Shown: in pieces, positions 26,614 to 33,910 of the stretch | How positions within the stretch are numbered: the stretch's first letter is position 1 | Layout: each line of letters opens with the position of its first letter | The notes under the pieces: generated by a model | Database searches by the model: none | What the model was told of the DNA's origin: nothing | Seen by the model: the letters and a program-made list of their open reading frames with translations, nothing else | Assembly: GCA_029238515.1 (NCBI GenBank) | Contig: JAQWFW010000026.1 | Coordinates: 1-45,956, forward strand | Reading direction: 5' to 3' | Origin: Flavobacteriaceae bacterium | Lineage (GTDB): Bacteria > Bacteroidota > Bacteroidia > Flavobacteriales > Flavobacteriaceae | DNA: 45,956 nt | Position numbers and translations under genes: made by a program

Positions 26614-27210
26614 TTATTCAAAAGTTATTTCTTGTGTTTGCGCTATTAATTCCGTTCCAGTTTCAAGATGGACTATAACAGTAAAAAGCGATAAATCTGG
26701 AATATTGCCATATTCAGACATATCTAGTTGAAATCCATCGTGCCAATCTTCGCGAATTTTAAACAGTTCACTTATTGTCAATTGTTCTCCATTGTAATGA
26801 TAAGTCGTAAAATTATCTGTAACGTCAATTATTTCTTGATTTTCTAAATTTGTTACATTAATTTTTAATGAAACAATAGGGTCTATATTTATATATTCAT
26901 CCATTGGACAATCACAATCACTCATTGCATATGCTGAAGTAAACCCCAATGAACTCATATCCAACATTGGTTTTGAAAAAGAAACTTGATTTAATTCAAA
27001 TTGAACAGAAATTGTCAATCCGAAAGCATTTATATAAGCAGAATTTATTACTTCTTCATTTCGAAACCCAGAAGTGTCCCAAGCTTTTAATTCCAAACCA
27101 TTATACGTTCTTTCAAATGTTTTAATTGGGGCACAATCACAAGAAAAACAAGAAGTCGCGATAAACTGTATGAAATAGATTAGAAAAATTGTTATTACTT
27201 TTTTATTCAT
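26614..27210 (-). CDS. predicted lipoprotein, possibly DUF5034-like
   Basis: The 198-residue protein has a lipoprotein signal (KKVITIFLIYFIQFIATSC, Cys21) followed at once by SCDCAP. The mature part is beta-strand rich with a second Cys pair in SDCDCPMDEY. The sequence KTFERTYNGLELKAWDTSGF reminds me of the DUF5034 lipoprotein family of Bacteroidota, but this is uncertain. It lies between repeat copies 2 and 3 with little spare sequence, like a gene in a cassette. Function unknown. Confidence 0.65.
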   Translation of the reverse strand: MNKKVITIFLIYFIQFIATSCFSCDCAPIKTFERTYNGLELKAWDTSGFRNEEVINSAYINAFGLTISVQFELNQVSFSKPMLDMSSLGFTSAYAMSDCDCPMDEYINIDPIVSLKINVTNLENQEIIDVTDNFTTYHYNGEQLTISELFKIREDWHDGFQLDMSEYGNIPDLSLFTVIVHLETGTELIAQTQEITFE

Positions 27211-27226
27211 ATCGATTAATGTTTTA

Positions 27227-27353
27227 CAACGGTCTAGTATAAGAATAGTAGCGGACTTTTACACACTAACTTTTCAGTTAAACACAAACCTTTTTTATAT
27301 TTACTTACTTTCCTTTTATCACTTAAACCGCTATTATTTTTATACATTGTTGG
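27227..27353 (-). repeat. attC-like hairpin repeat, copy 3 (complete)
   Basis: It has the same plan as copy 1: CAAC/GTTG ends, GGTCTA against ATT as the internal loop, then the stem GTATAAGAATAGTAGCGG pairing with a right arm whose reverse complement is GTATAAAAATAATAGCGG. The stem sequence differs from copy 1 but pairing is kept, and the two G-T wobble positions (7 and 12 of the stem) are the same. The centre keeps ACTAACTTTTCAGTTAAACAC. It begins 16 bases from the lipoprotein start and ends 11 bases from the next stop. Confidence 0.7.
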
Positions 27354-27364
27354 TGGTAGTTATT

Positions 27365-27946
27365 TTATTCAAAATTTTCCAAGCTTTCTCTATATTCATA
27401 CAATTTTTTAGGTAAAAATTTTTCCTGAAAGAAAAGATTATTAAATATCTTTTTGAATTCATAATTATATTTAAATAAAATTAAATTCACATATATTATA
27501 ATATATTCATACTCATCCAGAATATGGTTTTTACCGTTTATAAAACTCCTTCTCATTTTTCTTTCACCATCATAATTATCAAATGAGCACAAATTATTAA
27601 TAGCGAAATCAAAATTTATATTAAGCCAATTTGTCAAAGCGTTTTTATTGTTTTTTAATTTTTTGTATTCTTCACAGAGTAATTTTGAAATCTCATTATA
27701 TTTAGAATAATCTTCAATTATTTTGAATTTTTTATAAATAGTTATGAATTGGCAATCTGCTTTTTTTTCATAGCAGAAACAGGGAAAAGGGCTTGTTCTG
27801 TGGGTACAAGAGTTATTATATTTTGTTAAATTGTACAATTGGCGATTTTTTTCTAACCAATTCAATAGAAATTCAGAGGATACTAGTTCGTTCTTTAAAA
27901 ACGTTAATTCATTTATCTTTTCTATATATGTTGATTCGTTTATCAT
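27365..27946 (-). CDS. hypothetical protein with a Cys/His cluster
   Basis: The 193-residue protein is very rich in Asn, Lys, Ile and Tyr, in line with strongly AT-rich DNA. Residues 47-65 hold a C-x9-C-x-C-x6-C cluster with a His (CTHRTSPFPCFCYEKKADC) that could bind zinc. The rest is predicted helical with no membrane segment. I recognise no family. It starts three bases after the ExoX-C-like gene stop, so the pair is probably co-translated, and it ends next to repeat copy 3. Confidence 0.6.
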   Translation of the reverse strand: MINESTYIEKINELTFLKNELVSSEFLLNWLEKNRQLYNLTKYNNSCTHRTSPFPCFCYEKKADCQFITIYKKFKIIEDYSKYNEISKLLCEEYKKLKNNKNALTNWLNINFDFAINNLCSFDNYDGERKMRRSFINGKNHILDEYEYIIIYVNLILFKYNYEFKKIFNNLFFQEKFLPKKLYEYRESLENFE

Positions 27947-27949
27947 TAT

Positions 27950-28210
27950 TCAAATTAAATGCTTTTTATTGTTATGTATAGAAACTAATTCTTCCAACCA
28001 CTTCATATTTTCAGTGTTCAAGTCTTTTCTCAAAAATTCAACGATTGGTAATTTATTAAAAATATCATCTGTAATACAAAACCAATCAACTTTTTGAAAA
28101 CACCAATTAATATATGAGGGTGATTTATCAAATACTTCTTTTAATGTTTTCCCTTCACACTGTCCAAAATCAAAAACAGATTCGAAGCTATATTGTTTCA
28201 TTTTTCTCAT
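27950..28210 (-). CDS. small protein with exodeoxyribonuclease X C-terminal-like domain
   Basis: The 86-residue protein contains FDFGQCEGKTLKEVFDKSPSYINWCF (positions about 13-38). This matches the pattern F-G-x-x-x-G-K-T-x-x-E-V-x-x-x-x-P-x-Y-I-x-W of the domain found at the C-terminus of exodeoxyribonuclease X and in stand-alone proteins. The nuclease domain itself is absent, so it is not expected to cut DNA by itself. The domain is usually taken as a nucleic-acid-binding or accessory module. Start may be ATG 28210 or 28201. Three bases separate it from the next gene. Confidence 0.65.
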   Translation of the reverse strand: MRKMKQYSFESVFDFGQCEGKTLKEVFDKSPSYINWCFQKVDWFCITDDIFNKLPIVEFLRKDLNTENMKWLEELVSIHNNKKHLI

Positions 28211-28243
28211 TACTATTTGCTTATAAATACACTAAATGAAATA

Positions 28244-28771
28244 TTATTCACAATTCCAATAAGCTGTATGAGCTTCTTCTCCACTTAATCCTCCAAATTT
28301 AAAATTCTCATAGGGGTCGTGTTGATTTGAACTACCAATTTTAAATTTAATATTGAACTTTCTATCCTTTTTTATTTCATTTTGTATATATGCTATTTTT
28401 TGATATTTAGATTTTAATAGAATTTCTATTTCATTATTTTCTAACGCCCAAAAACGTTTTTCTTTAGCTTATAGAAGTTCTATGTCTTTTGAACAGTTAT
28501 CGTATTCTTTCTTAAAATCACTATACTCTATAATTTCCTCATCAGAAAATTTGAAATCTAAATCTATGGCAATATAGCTTGTAGCTTTATGCTGTTTAGA
28601 CTTGATTTTTTTATTTCGGTCATCGCTAAATTCCTTATTTAAAAACTCTATTTCTTTTTTTGTTAATTTGGTATTTTTATCAAATTCCCTATTGCTGAAT
28701 TGCCTTAACTTATCAATTGCTCTTGTAACTGATATATTGTTCTCTATTATAATTTTGTTTAATCTTGCCAT
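28244..28771 (-). pseudogene. IF-2 N-terminal-like domain protein broken by an in-frame stop
   Basis: From ATG 28771 the frame reads MARLNKIIIENNISVTRAIDKL and on through TKLTKKEIEFLNKEFSDD, a pattern like the N-terminal domain of initiation factor IF-2 that also occurs in other flavobacterial proteins. A TAA at 28469-28471 stops it after 100 residues. The same frame then runs on for 74 more codons, AKEKRFWALENNEIEIL to a natural end at 28244 (EEAHTAYWNCE). The simplest reading is one gene of about 175 residues with a nonsense mutation. A shorter real protein of 100 residues is also possible. The frame is open further upstream to 28828, but that part lies in the repeat. Confidence 0.55.
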
Positions 28772-28785
28772 AGTTTTTTTATAAT

Positions 28786-28845
28786 TACCACCAACTTGTA
28801 TATAAACGCAGTCTTTCGGTGAACTCAAGGATAGCGTTTATTTCT
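28786..28845 (-). repeat. related inverted repeat at the array edge (copy 4, divergent)
   Basis: CCACCAACTTGTATATAAACGC shares its CCACCAAC and GTATA parts with the outer arm of copy 3 but points the other way relative to the genes. ATAAACGC (28803-28810) pairs perfectly with GCGTTTAT around a loop of about 24 bases. The GGTCT element is absent. It stands between the IF-2-N-like gene and the last minus-strand ORF before fabG. Confidence 0.4.
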
Positions 28846-28856
28846 TTTATATATTT

Positions 28857-29105
28857 TTACGTTTTTACATCAGTAACTTCTTGACAATCAAACACTTGAA
28901 CATCAGTACTGTAGTCCAATGTTTTTTTTGTTTTTGCAAGAGTTAATATCCATTCTTTAACAACACAAACAATTTGCATGCCTGCAAACAAACAGAATAG
29001 AGCGTCAAAACGGAAGTCTGTTTTAACGATAATTTGATCGTGTGTAACGGGTATGTGCCGTAGGTCATTCATGTTGTAAGAAGAACAGATTTGGGTTTTG
29101 TTCAT
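28857..29105 (-). CDS. hypothetical small protein
   Basis: An 82-codon ORF begins MNKTQICSSYNMNDL and contains one hydrophobic stretch (ALFCLFAGMQIVCVV, about residues 35-49). It ends in DVQVFDCQEVTDVK. The same frame is open upstream into fabG, but ATG 29105 is the first start that leaves the fabG promoter and coding region free. I do not recognise it, and there is no second line of evidence. Composition is less AT-rich than the array genes, so it may belong to the fabG side. Confidence 0.35.
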   Translation of the reverse strand: MNKTQICSSYNMNDLRHIPVTHDQIIVKTDFRFDALFCLFAGMQIVCVVKEWILTLAKTKKTLDYSTDVQVFDCQEVTDVKT

Positions 29106-29185
29106 CTCAAAGATATAAAATATGATGTAAATATCAAAGACAAGTGTTTTTTCAGCTGCAGAATAGAATATAAACACGGAATTCC

Positions 29186-29193
29186 TATCTTTG
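29186..29193 (+). promoter_or_regulatory. -7 box of the fabG promoter (TATCTTTG)
   Basis: TATCTTTG, an exact TAnnTTTG match identical to the ffs box, lies 30 bases before the fabG ATG. No clear -33 element. Confidence 0.55.
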
Positions 29194-29223
29194 CCCATAT
29201 AAAAAAAAACCAATACAAAGTAC

Positions 29224-29970
29224 ATGAAATTATTAGAAGGAAAAACCGCAATAGTCACAGGAGCCAGTAGAGGCATAGGGAAGGGTATTGCTACCGTTTT
29301 TGCACAACATGGCGCCCATGTGGCGTTTACCTACAGTTCGTCTTCAGAAGCTGCAGAAGCACTCGAAAACGAACTTCAAAGTTTTGGTACCAAAGTAAAA
29401 GCGTACAAAAGCAACGCGGCCAATTTTGAAGCCGCACAACAACTCGCTGCCGATGTTCTTGAAGACTTTGGTCAAATCGATATTTTAGTCAACAATGCAG
29501 GCATCACCAAAGACAACCTTTTGATGCGTATGGGCGAAGAAGATTTTGACAAGGTGATAGAAGTTAATCTAAAGTCGGTGTTTAACATGACCAAGGCCGT
29601 ACAACGCACTATGCTGAAACAACGCAAAGGATCTATCATCAATATGAGTTCTGTTGTGGGTGTAAAAGGAAATGCTGGACAAACCAACTATGCGGCTTCT
29701 AAAGCTGGAATTATAGGATTTTCCAAATCTGTTGCACTAGAATTGGGCTCACGAAACATCCGCAGCAATGTAATCGCACCAGGATTCATCGAAACTGAAA
29801 TGACCGCCAAGCTCGGCGAAGCTACCGTAGCGCAATGGCGCGCAGGGATTCCACTAAAACGTGGAGGATCACCAGATGACATCGCCAATGCATGTGTGTT
29901 TTTGGCCAGCGACTTATCGAGCTATATCACTGGGCAAACACTGCACGTCGATGGCGGTATGCTGACTTAA
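29224..29970 (+). CDS. fabG: 3-oxoacyl-[acyl-carrier-protein] reductase
   Basis: FabG reduces 3-oxoacyl-ACP with NADPH in each cycle of fatty acid synthesis. The 248-residue SDR has TGASRGIGKGIA (residues 12-23), NNAGITKDNLLMRM near 91-104, the catalytic Ser in INMSSVVG, and YAASKAGIIGFSKS with the Tyr/Lys pair. The C-terminal part FIETEMT and ITGQTLHVDGGM are FabG-specific. No other fab genes are adjacent. It starts a plus-strand series, 19 bases before the VWA-like gene. Confidence 0.94.
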   Translation: MKLLEGKTAIVTGASRGIGKGIATVFAQHGAHVAFTYSSSSEAAEALENELQSFGTKVKAYKSNAANFEAAQQLAADVLEDFGQIDILVNNAGITKDNLLMRMGEEDFDKVIEVNLKSVFNMTKAVQRTMLKQRKGSIINMSSVVGVKGNAGQTNYAASKAGIIGFSKSVALELGSRNIRSNVIAPGFIETEMTAKLGEATVAQWRAGIPLKRGGSPDDIANACVFLASDLSSYITGQTLHVDGGMLT

Positions 29971-29989
29971 TCATTTTGCGTTTGTCCTT

Positions 29990-32011
29990 ATGACCACATC
30001 TATTGTCTTATTTGGCATTTTGGCAATCGCGCTTTCAGTAGCTCTTTTTCAGTACAAACCATGGACTTCTGGAAACATCTATTGGGTACTTACTGCAGTG
30101 CGCACACTGTCGTTGAGTACCCTTTTTATTTTACTGTTCAATCCAGAAATTTCAAGTGAAACAACTACACTTATCAAACCAAAACTTGCTGTTTTGGTCG
30201 ATAATTCTCAGTCTATTGCATTTTTAGGCAAAGACAGTTTGGCTCAAGATTTTAGCACACAATTGAAAAATCATACGGCTTTAAATAATAAATTTGATGT
30301 TCAGTTTTTTTCTTTTGCACAAAGTACATCCCAAACAGATACATTTACTTTTGATGCGCCACAAACCAACATCGGACAAGCGCTTTTAGATACTCAAGAA
30401 TTATTTAGAGATGAAGTAGCCCCTATAGCGCTTATTACAGACGGACATCAAACCATTGGAGCGTCTTACAAATACTTGGCAAAACAATTGGACCAAACAG
30501 TGTATCCTTTGGTTTTAGGCGATACAACGCAGTATAAGGATTTGAGCATCAAACAAATCAATGTAAATGCCTATGCCTTTTTAGACAATTCATTTCCTGT
30601 TGAGATTTTTATAAATTATAATGGCAATTCTGAGGTGTCTACGGAACTTGAAATTTACTCAGAAAAACAAATGGTTTTCAGAGAAAAAGTAGTACTATCC
30701 AGCTCTGAAAATACCGTAATTGTGACCCCAAAACTCAAAGCAGATCGGGTAGGAGTCAAGCGGTACACCGCACGATTACGTCCACTAAAGGATGAGAAAA
30801 TCCTTACCAACAACCGCAAACCTTTTGCACTTGAGATCATAAACCAAAAACTTGATATTGCTCTAGTATCAAACAAAACACATCCCGATTTAGGAGTATT
30901 CAAATCGATTATTGGGGCTCAAAAAAATTACAGTATTCAACGCTTTACAACAGATGAGTTCATGAACAACCCCAAAGATTGTGCTTTTGTGGTGCTGTAT
31001 CAACCTGATGCTCGTTTTTCAAACGTCTATGCTCATATCCAAAAGAAAAACATCAACACATTTACCGTTGGTGGATCGGCTACCGATTGGGCGTTTTTAA
31101 ATTCCATTCAAAACCAATATACTCAACAGCGTACCGAGCAAATGGAAGAGTATCAAGCGGTATTCAATACTGATTTTGATGCGTTTGCCATAACTCCGTT
31201 GGATTTTGAAAATTTTCCACCGCTAGAATCGGAATTTGGTTCAATCGACATTCGTGTCCCTCATGAAGTTCTTTTGCATAAATCCATTAATGGAATGTCG
31301 ACCAAAGCACCTTTATTGTTTGTCTACACTAATGACAATTCGAGACACGCTGTATTGTTGGGTACGGAATTTTGGAAGTGGCGGTTAAAAGCGTATCAAT
31401 TGGCAGATCGCTTCGACTCATTTGATGCTTTTTTTAATGTTCTTTTTCAATACCTAAGTACTCAAAAGAAAGCTCAACGGCTATTGGTCACGCATGAACC
31501 CGTCTTTGATGGATCCAATGCAATTGAAATTTTCGCACAATTTTTTGATGAAAATTTTCAATTCAATCCCAATGCGCAACTAGAAATTGAGGTGGACGGA
31601 CAGCAACTCAATCAACCGCTTTTATTTCCATTGTCATTGTTCGAAAACACCTATAATGTTGATTTAAGTGGCTTAAAACCAGGTAAGTACAACTACAAAC
31701 TCCGCACTACAGATCGGTTGTTTTCAACGTCTGGTCGGTTCGAAATACTTGATTTTAATATTGAAAACCAATTTTTAAATGCCAATTACAATCCGCTAAG
31801 CCAATTGGCAAAACAAACAGCAGGGCGTGTATTTTTGGAAAATCAGTACAATGATTTTATAACGCAACTGCTCAAAAATTCTAACTACAAAAGCATTCAA
31901 AAAATAAACAAAAAAGCTTTACCTTTGATTGACTATAAATGGTTGCTGTTGTTTCTTATTTTAAGCTTGGCAACAGAATGGTTTATAAGAAAATACAACG
32001 GACTTATTTAA
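29990..32011 (+). CDS. large membrane protein with VWA-like domain
   Basis: The 673-residue protein has two N-terminal membrane helices (about 3-20 and 28-48) and one near the C-terminus (about 647-665, DYKWLLLFLILSLATEWF). Between them, PKLAVLVDNSQSI near residue 63 has the DxSxS arrangement of a von Willebrand A metal site, followed by about 500 residues of periplasmic beta-rich sequence. Similar Bacteroidota proteins are annotated as VWA-domain or BatA-like proteins of unknown role. It is 19 bases after fabG and 19 bases before the prohibitin gene, suggesting one transcript. Confidence 0.75.
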   Translation: MTTSIVLFGILAIALSVALFQYKPWTSGNIYWVLTAVRTLSLSTLFILLFNPEISSETTTLIKPKLAVLVDNSQSIAFLGKDSLAQDFSTQLKNHTALNNKFDVQFFSFAQSTSQTDTFTFDAPQTNIGQALLDTQELFRDEVAPIALITDGHQTIGASYKYLAKQLDQTVYPLVLGDTTQYKDLSIKQINVNAYAFLDNSFPVEIFINYNGNSEVSTELEIYSEKQMVFREKVVLSSSENTVIVTPKLKADRVGVKRYTARLRPLKDEKILTNNRKPFALEIINQKLDIALVSNKTHPDLGVFKSIIGAQKNYSIQRFTTDEFMNNPKDCAFVVLYQPDARFSNVYAHIQKKNINTFTVGGSATDWAFLNSIQNQYTQQRTEQMEEYQAVFNTDFDAFAITPLDFENFPPLESEFGSIDIRVPHEVLLHKSINGMSTKAPLLFVYTNDNSRHAVLLGTEFWKWRLKAYQLADRFDSFDAFFNVLFQYLSTQKKAQRLLVTHEPVFDGSNAIEIFAQFFDENFQFNPNAQLEIEVDGQQLNQPLLFPLSLFENTYNVDLSGLKPGKYNYKLRTTDRLFSTSGRFEILDFNIENQFLNANYNPLSQLAKQTAGRVFLENQYNDFITQLLKNSNYKSIQKINKKALPLIDYKWLLLFLILSLATEWFIRKYNGLI

Positions 32012-32030
32012 ATAACTAAATCTATAAAAA

Positions 32031-32843
32031 ATGCAAAAATTACCTAAAATTGGCCTTCCAATAATATTTACCATAGCGGTACTACTTATTCTTATTTCAA
32101 AAGCAGCGGTCACTATTGGGCCAGGAGAGGGCGGCGTTTTATTCGAACGTTTTGGCGATGGAATCAATACTGAAAAGACGTATGGCGAAGGATTTCATAT
32201 TGTAGCACCATGGAACTCTATGCTTGTTTTTAAAGTACGTCAGCAGTCTATTTCTGATGAAATGAATGTCCTTTCGGTGAATGGACTAGAAGTGCGTGTC
32301 AATGGTACCATTTGGTACGAACCAGAGTACGAAAACTTAGGAAAATTGATCAAAACAAAAGGACAAGACTATGTTTTAGAACTCCTCAATCCAGCAGTCA
32401 ATGCAGCAGCGCGTAGCGTTGTTGGACGTTATACTCCAGAGCAATTGTATTCAAGCAAACGAGATGTGATTGAACAAGAAATTCTAGACGAAGTGGTTAC
32501 GCTTATGAAAGGGCAGTACCTGAACGTTAAGCGTGTTTTGGTTGAAGATGTAAAACTACCAGAAACCATCAAAAATGCGATTGAAGGAAAACTCAAACAA
32601 GAGCAACAATCTTTAGAATACGAATTTAGATTGGTAACCGCCGACAAAGAAGCACAAAAACAACGTATTGAGGCACAAGGTAAAGCTGATGCAAACCGTA
32701 TTTTGAGCGCTTCTTTGAATGATAAAATTCTTCAAGATAAAGGGATTGAGGCGACAGTAGAACTAGCTAAATCCCCTAACAGTAAAGTTATTGTAATTGG
32801 CTCTGGTGATTCTGGAATGCCTATTATTTTGGGGAACCAATAA
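32031..32843 (+). CDS. prohibitin-like SPFH/Band 7 protein
   Basis: The 270-residue protein has one N-terminal membrane helix (about 8-27), then the SPFH core starting TIGPGEGGVLFERFGDGI, with APWNSMLVFKVR and RSVVGRYTPEQLYSSKRDVI. It ends with a long heptad-rich helix (about 180-235), typical of prohibitins, which assemble into ring-like membrane complexes that control proteases or organise membrane domains. The role in bacteria is not settled. It is the last gene before the his leader. Confidence 0.88.
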   Translation: MQKLPKIGLPIIFTIAVLLILISKAAVTIGPGEGGVLFERFGDGINTEKTYGEGFHIVAPWNSMLVFKVRQQSISDEMNVLSVNGLEVRVNGTIWYEPEYENLGKLIKTKGQDYVLELLNPAVNAAARSVVGRYTPEQLYSSKRDVIEQEILDEVVTLMKGQYLNVKRVLVEDVKLPETIKNAIEGKLKQEQQSLEYEFRLVTADKEAQKQRIEAQGKADANRILSASLNDKILQDKGIEATVELAKSPNSKVIVIGSGDSGMPIILGNQ

Positions 32844-32909
32844 TTTTTTCAAAAAAAGTTAGGAAATAAAAAAATATTTTCTGAATATTTGCCTTTCGAT
32901 AACTCAATT

Positions 32910-32981
32910 ATGAAAAATTTTAATTTAATCCATAATCATTCACATTTTTTCGCCCAAGCGAGTTGTTTGTGTATGGATTAA
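32910..32981 (+). CDS. his operon leader peptide
   Basis: A 23-residue peptide with three histidines in five residues (HNHSH at 8-12), 71 bases before hisG. His codons start at 32931, 32937 and 32943. Together with the downstream terminator it has the layout of histidine attenuation: ribosome stalling at His codons when histidyl-tRNA is scarce. The leader RNA also has a perfect 13-base inverted repeat (32922-32934 with 32972-32984), whose first arm overlaps the first His codon. Confidence 0.8.
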   Translation: MKNFNLIHNHSHFFAQASCLCMD

Positions 32982-33003
32982 ATTCAATTTATAAAACATC
33001 ATT

Positions 33004-33036
33004 AACCCGCTTGAAATTTCTTGCGGGTTTTTTTTA
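33004..33036 (+). terminator. his attenuator (intrinsic terminator)
   Basis: AACCCGC (33004-33010) pairs with GCGGGTT (33023-33029), followed by a run of T, just before hisG. CGCTTG in its first arm (33008-33013) can instead pair with CAAGCG at 32955-32960 inside the leader reading frame, giving a possible antiterminator. Confidence 0.8.
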
Positions 33037-33052
33037 TTAAAAAATTTTAAAA

Positions 33053-33910
33053 ATGGAAACATTAAAAATAGCAGTTCAAAAATCAGGTCGATTAAAGGAA
33101 GATTCCTTAAAATTGCTCAAAGACATTGGCATATCGATAGACAATGGAAAAGAGCAATTAAAGGCACGTGCCACTAACTTTCCCATCGAGGTTTTCTACT
33201 TGCGTAATGGGGACATTCCACAATATTTGTCTGATGGTGTGGTAGACGCAGCTATTATTGGCAGTAATATTTTGGTCGAAAAGGGAGATGCAATTCAATC
33301 GGAGCTGGCACTCAATTTTTCGCGTTGTCGCGTTTCAATTGCCGTCCCAAAGTCCATGGCATATACAGACGTTAGGGATTTAAATGGCAAAAAAATTGCG
33401 ACTTCTTATCCAAATACTGTTCAAGCATTTTTAGACGAAAAAGGAATAGAAGCTGAGTTGCATATCATTAACGGTTCTGTAGAAATTGCACCTAATATTG
33501 GTCTTGCCGATGCCATTGTCGATATTGTTTCCACAGGGGGGACTTTATTTAAAAACAATTTGGTCGAAAAAGAAGTTCTCCTTACATCTGAAGCGGTATT
33601 GGCTGTTTCACCAAAAATTAAAGACGAACAAGTAGAGCTTTTAGAGCGCATCAAATTCAGAATAAAATCTGTACTCAAAGGCAGGACTTCAAAGTATGTT
33701 TTGTTGAATGCGCCCAATGATCGTCTCGATAAAATCATTTCGATCTTACCAGGCATGAAAAGTCCTACGGTTTTACCCTTAGCAAAATCTGGTTGGAGTT
33801 CTGTACATAGTGTAATTCACCGCAATCAGTTTTGGGACATCATAGATGATTTGAAAGCTAATGGTGCAGAAGGTATCCTCATTTGTCCAATCGAAAAAAT
33901 GGTTCTCTAA
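33053..33910 (+). CDS. hisG: ATP phosphoribosyltransferase
   Basis: HisG condenses ATP and PRPP to phosphoribosyl-ATP, the first and feedback-controlled step of histidine synthesis. The 285-residue length is that of the long form, with a C-terminal regulatory ACT-like domain (about 215-285) for histidine binding. Motifs include KSGRLKEDSLKLLKDIGI at the N-terminus, ATSYPNTVQAF and the PRPP-binding GLADAIVDIVSTGGTL near 150-165. It is first in the operon, 17 bases after the attenuator T-run. Its stop overlaps the hisD start by one base. Confidence 0.96.
   Translation: METLKIAVQKSGRLKEDSLKLLKDIGISIDNGKEQLKARATNFPIEVFYLRNGDIPQYLSDGVVDAAIIGSNILVEKGDAIQSELALNFSRCRVSIAVPKSMAYTDVRDLNGKKIATSYPNTVQAFLDEKGIEAELHIINGSVEIAPNIGLADAIVDIVSTGGTLFKNNLVEKEVLLTSEAVLAVSPKIKDEQVELLERIKFRIKSVLKGRTSKYVLLNAPNDRLDKIISILPGMKSPTVLPLAKSGWSSVHSVIHRNQFWDIIDDLKANGAEGILICPIEKMVL

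Noticed and set aside
26194-27353. Interpretation of the repeats as a CRISPR array
   Set aside because: Repeats are about 125 bases, hairpin-forming and separated by whole genes, not by short spacers, and no cas genes are present.
26194-27353. Interpretation of the repeats as an insertion sequence
   Set aside because: No transposase frame lies between the inverted arms of any copy, and no target duplications are visible. A transposase-dependent MITE remains possible and is noted as an alternative.
28772-28828. Upstream extension of the IF-2-N-like gene (start at 28828)
   Set aside because: These codons are the translated repeat arm (CCACCAAC region); the domain begins at ATG 28771.
28857-29276. 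139-codon version of the ORF before fabG
   Set aside because: The extra 57 N-terminal codons run across the fabG promoter and the first codons of fabG; the ATG at 29105 is the only reasonable start.
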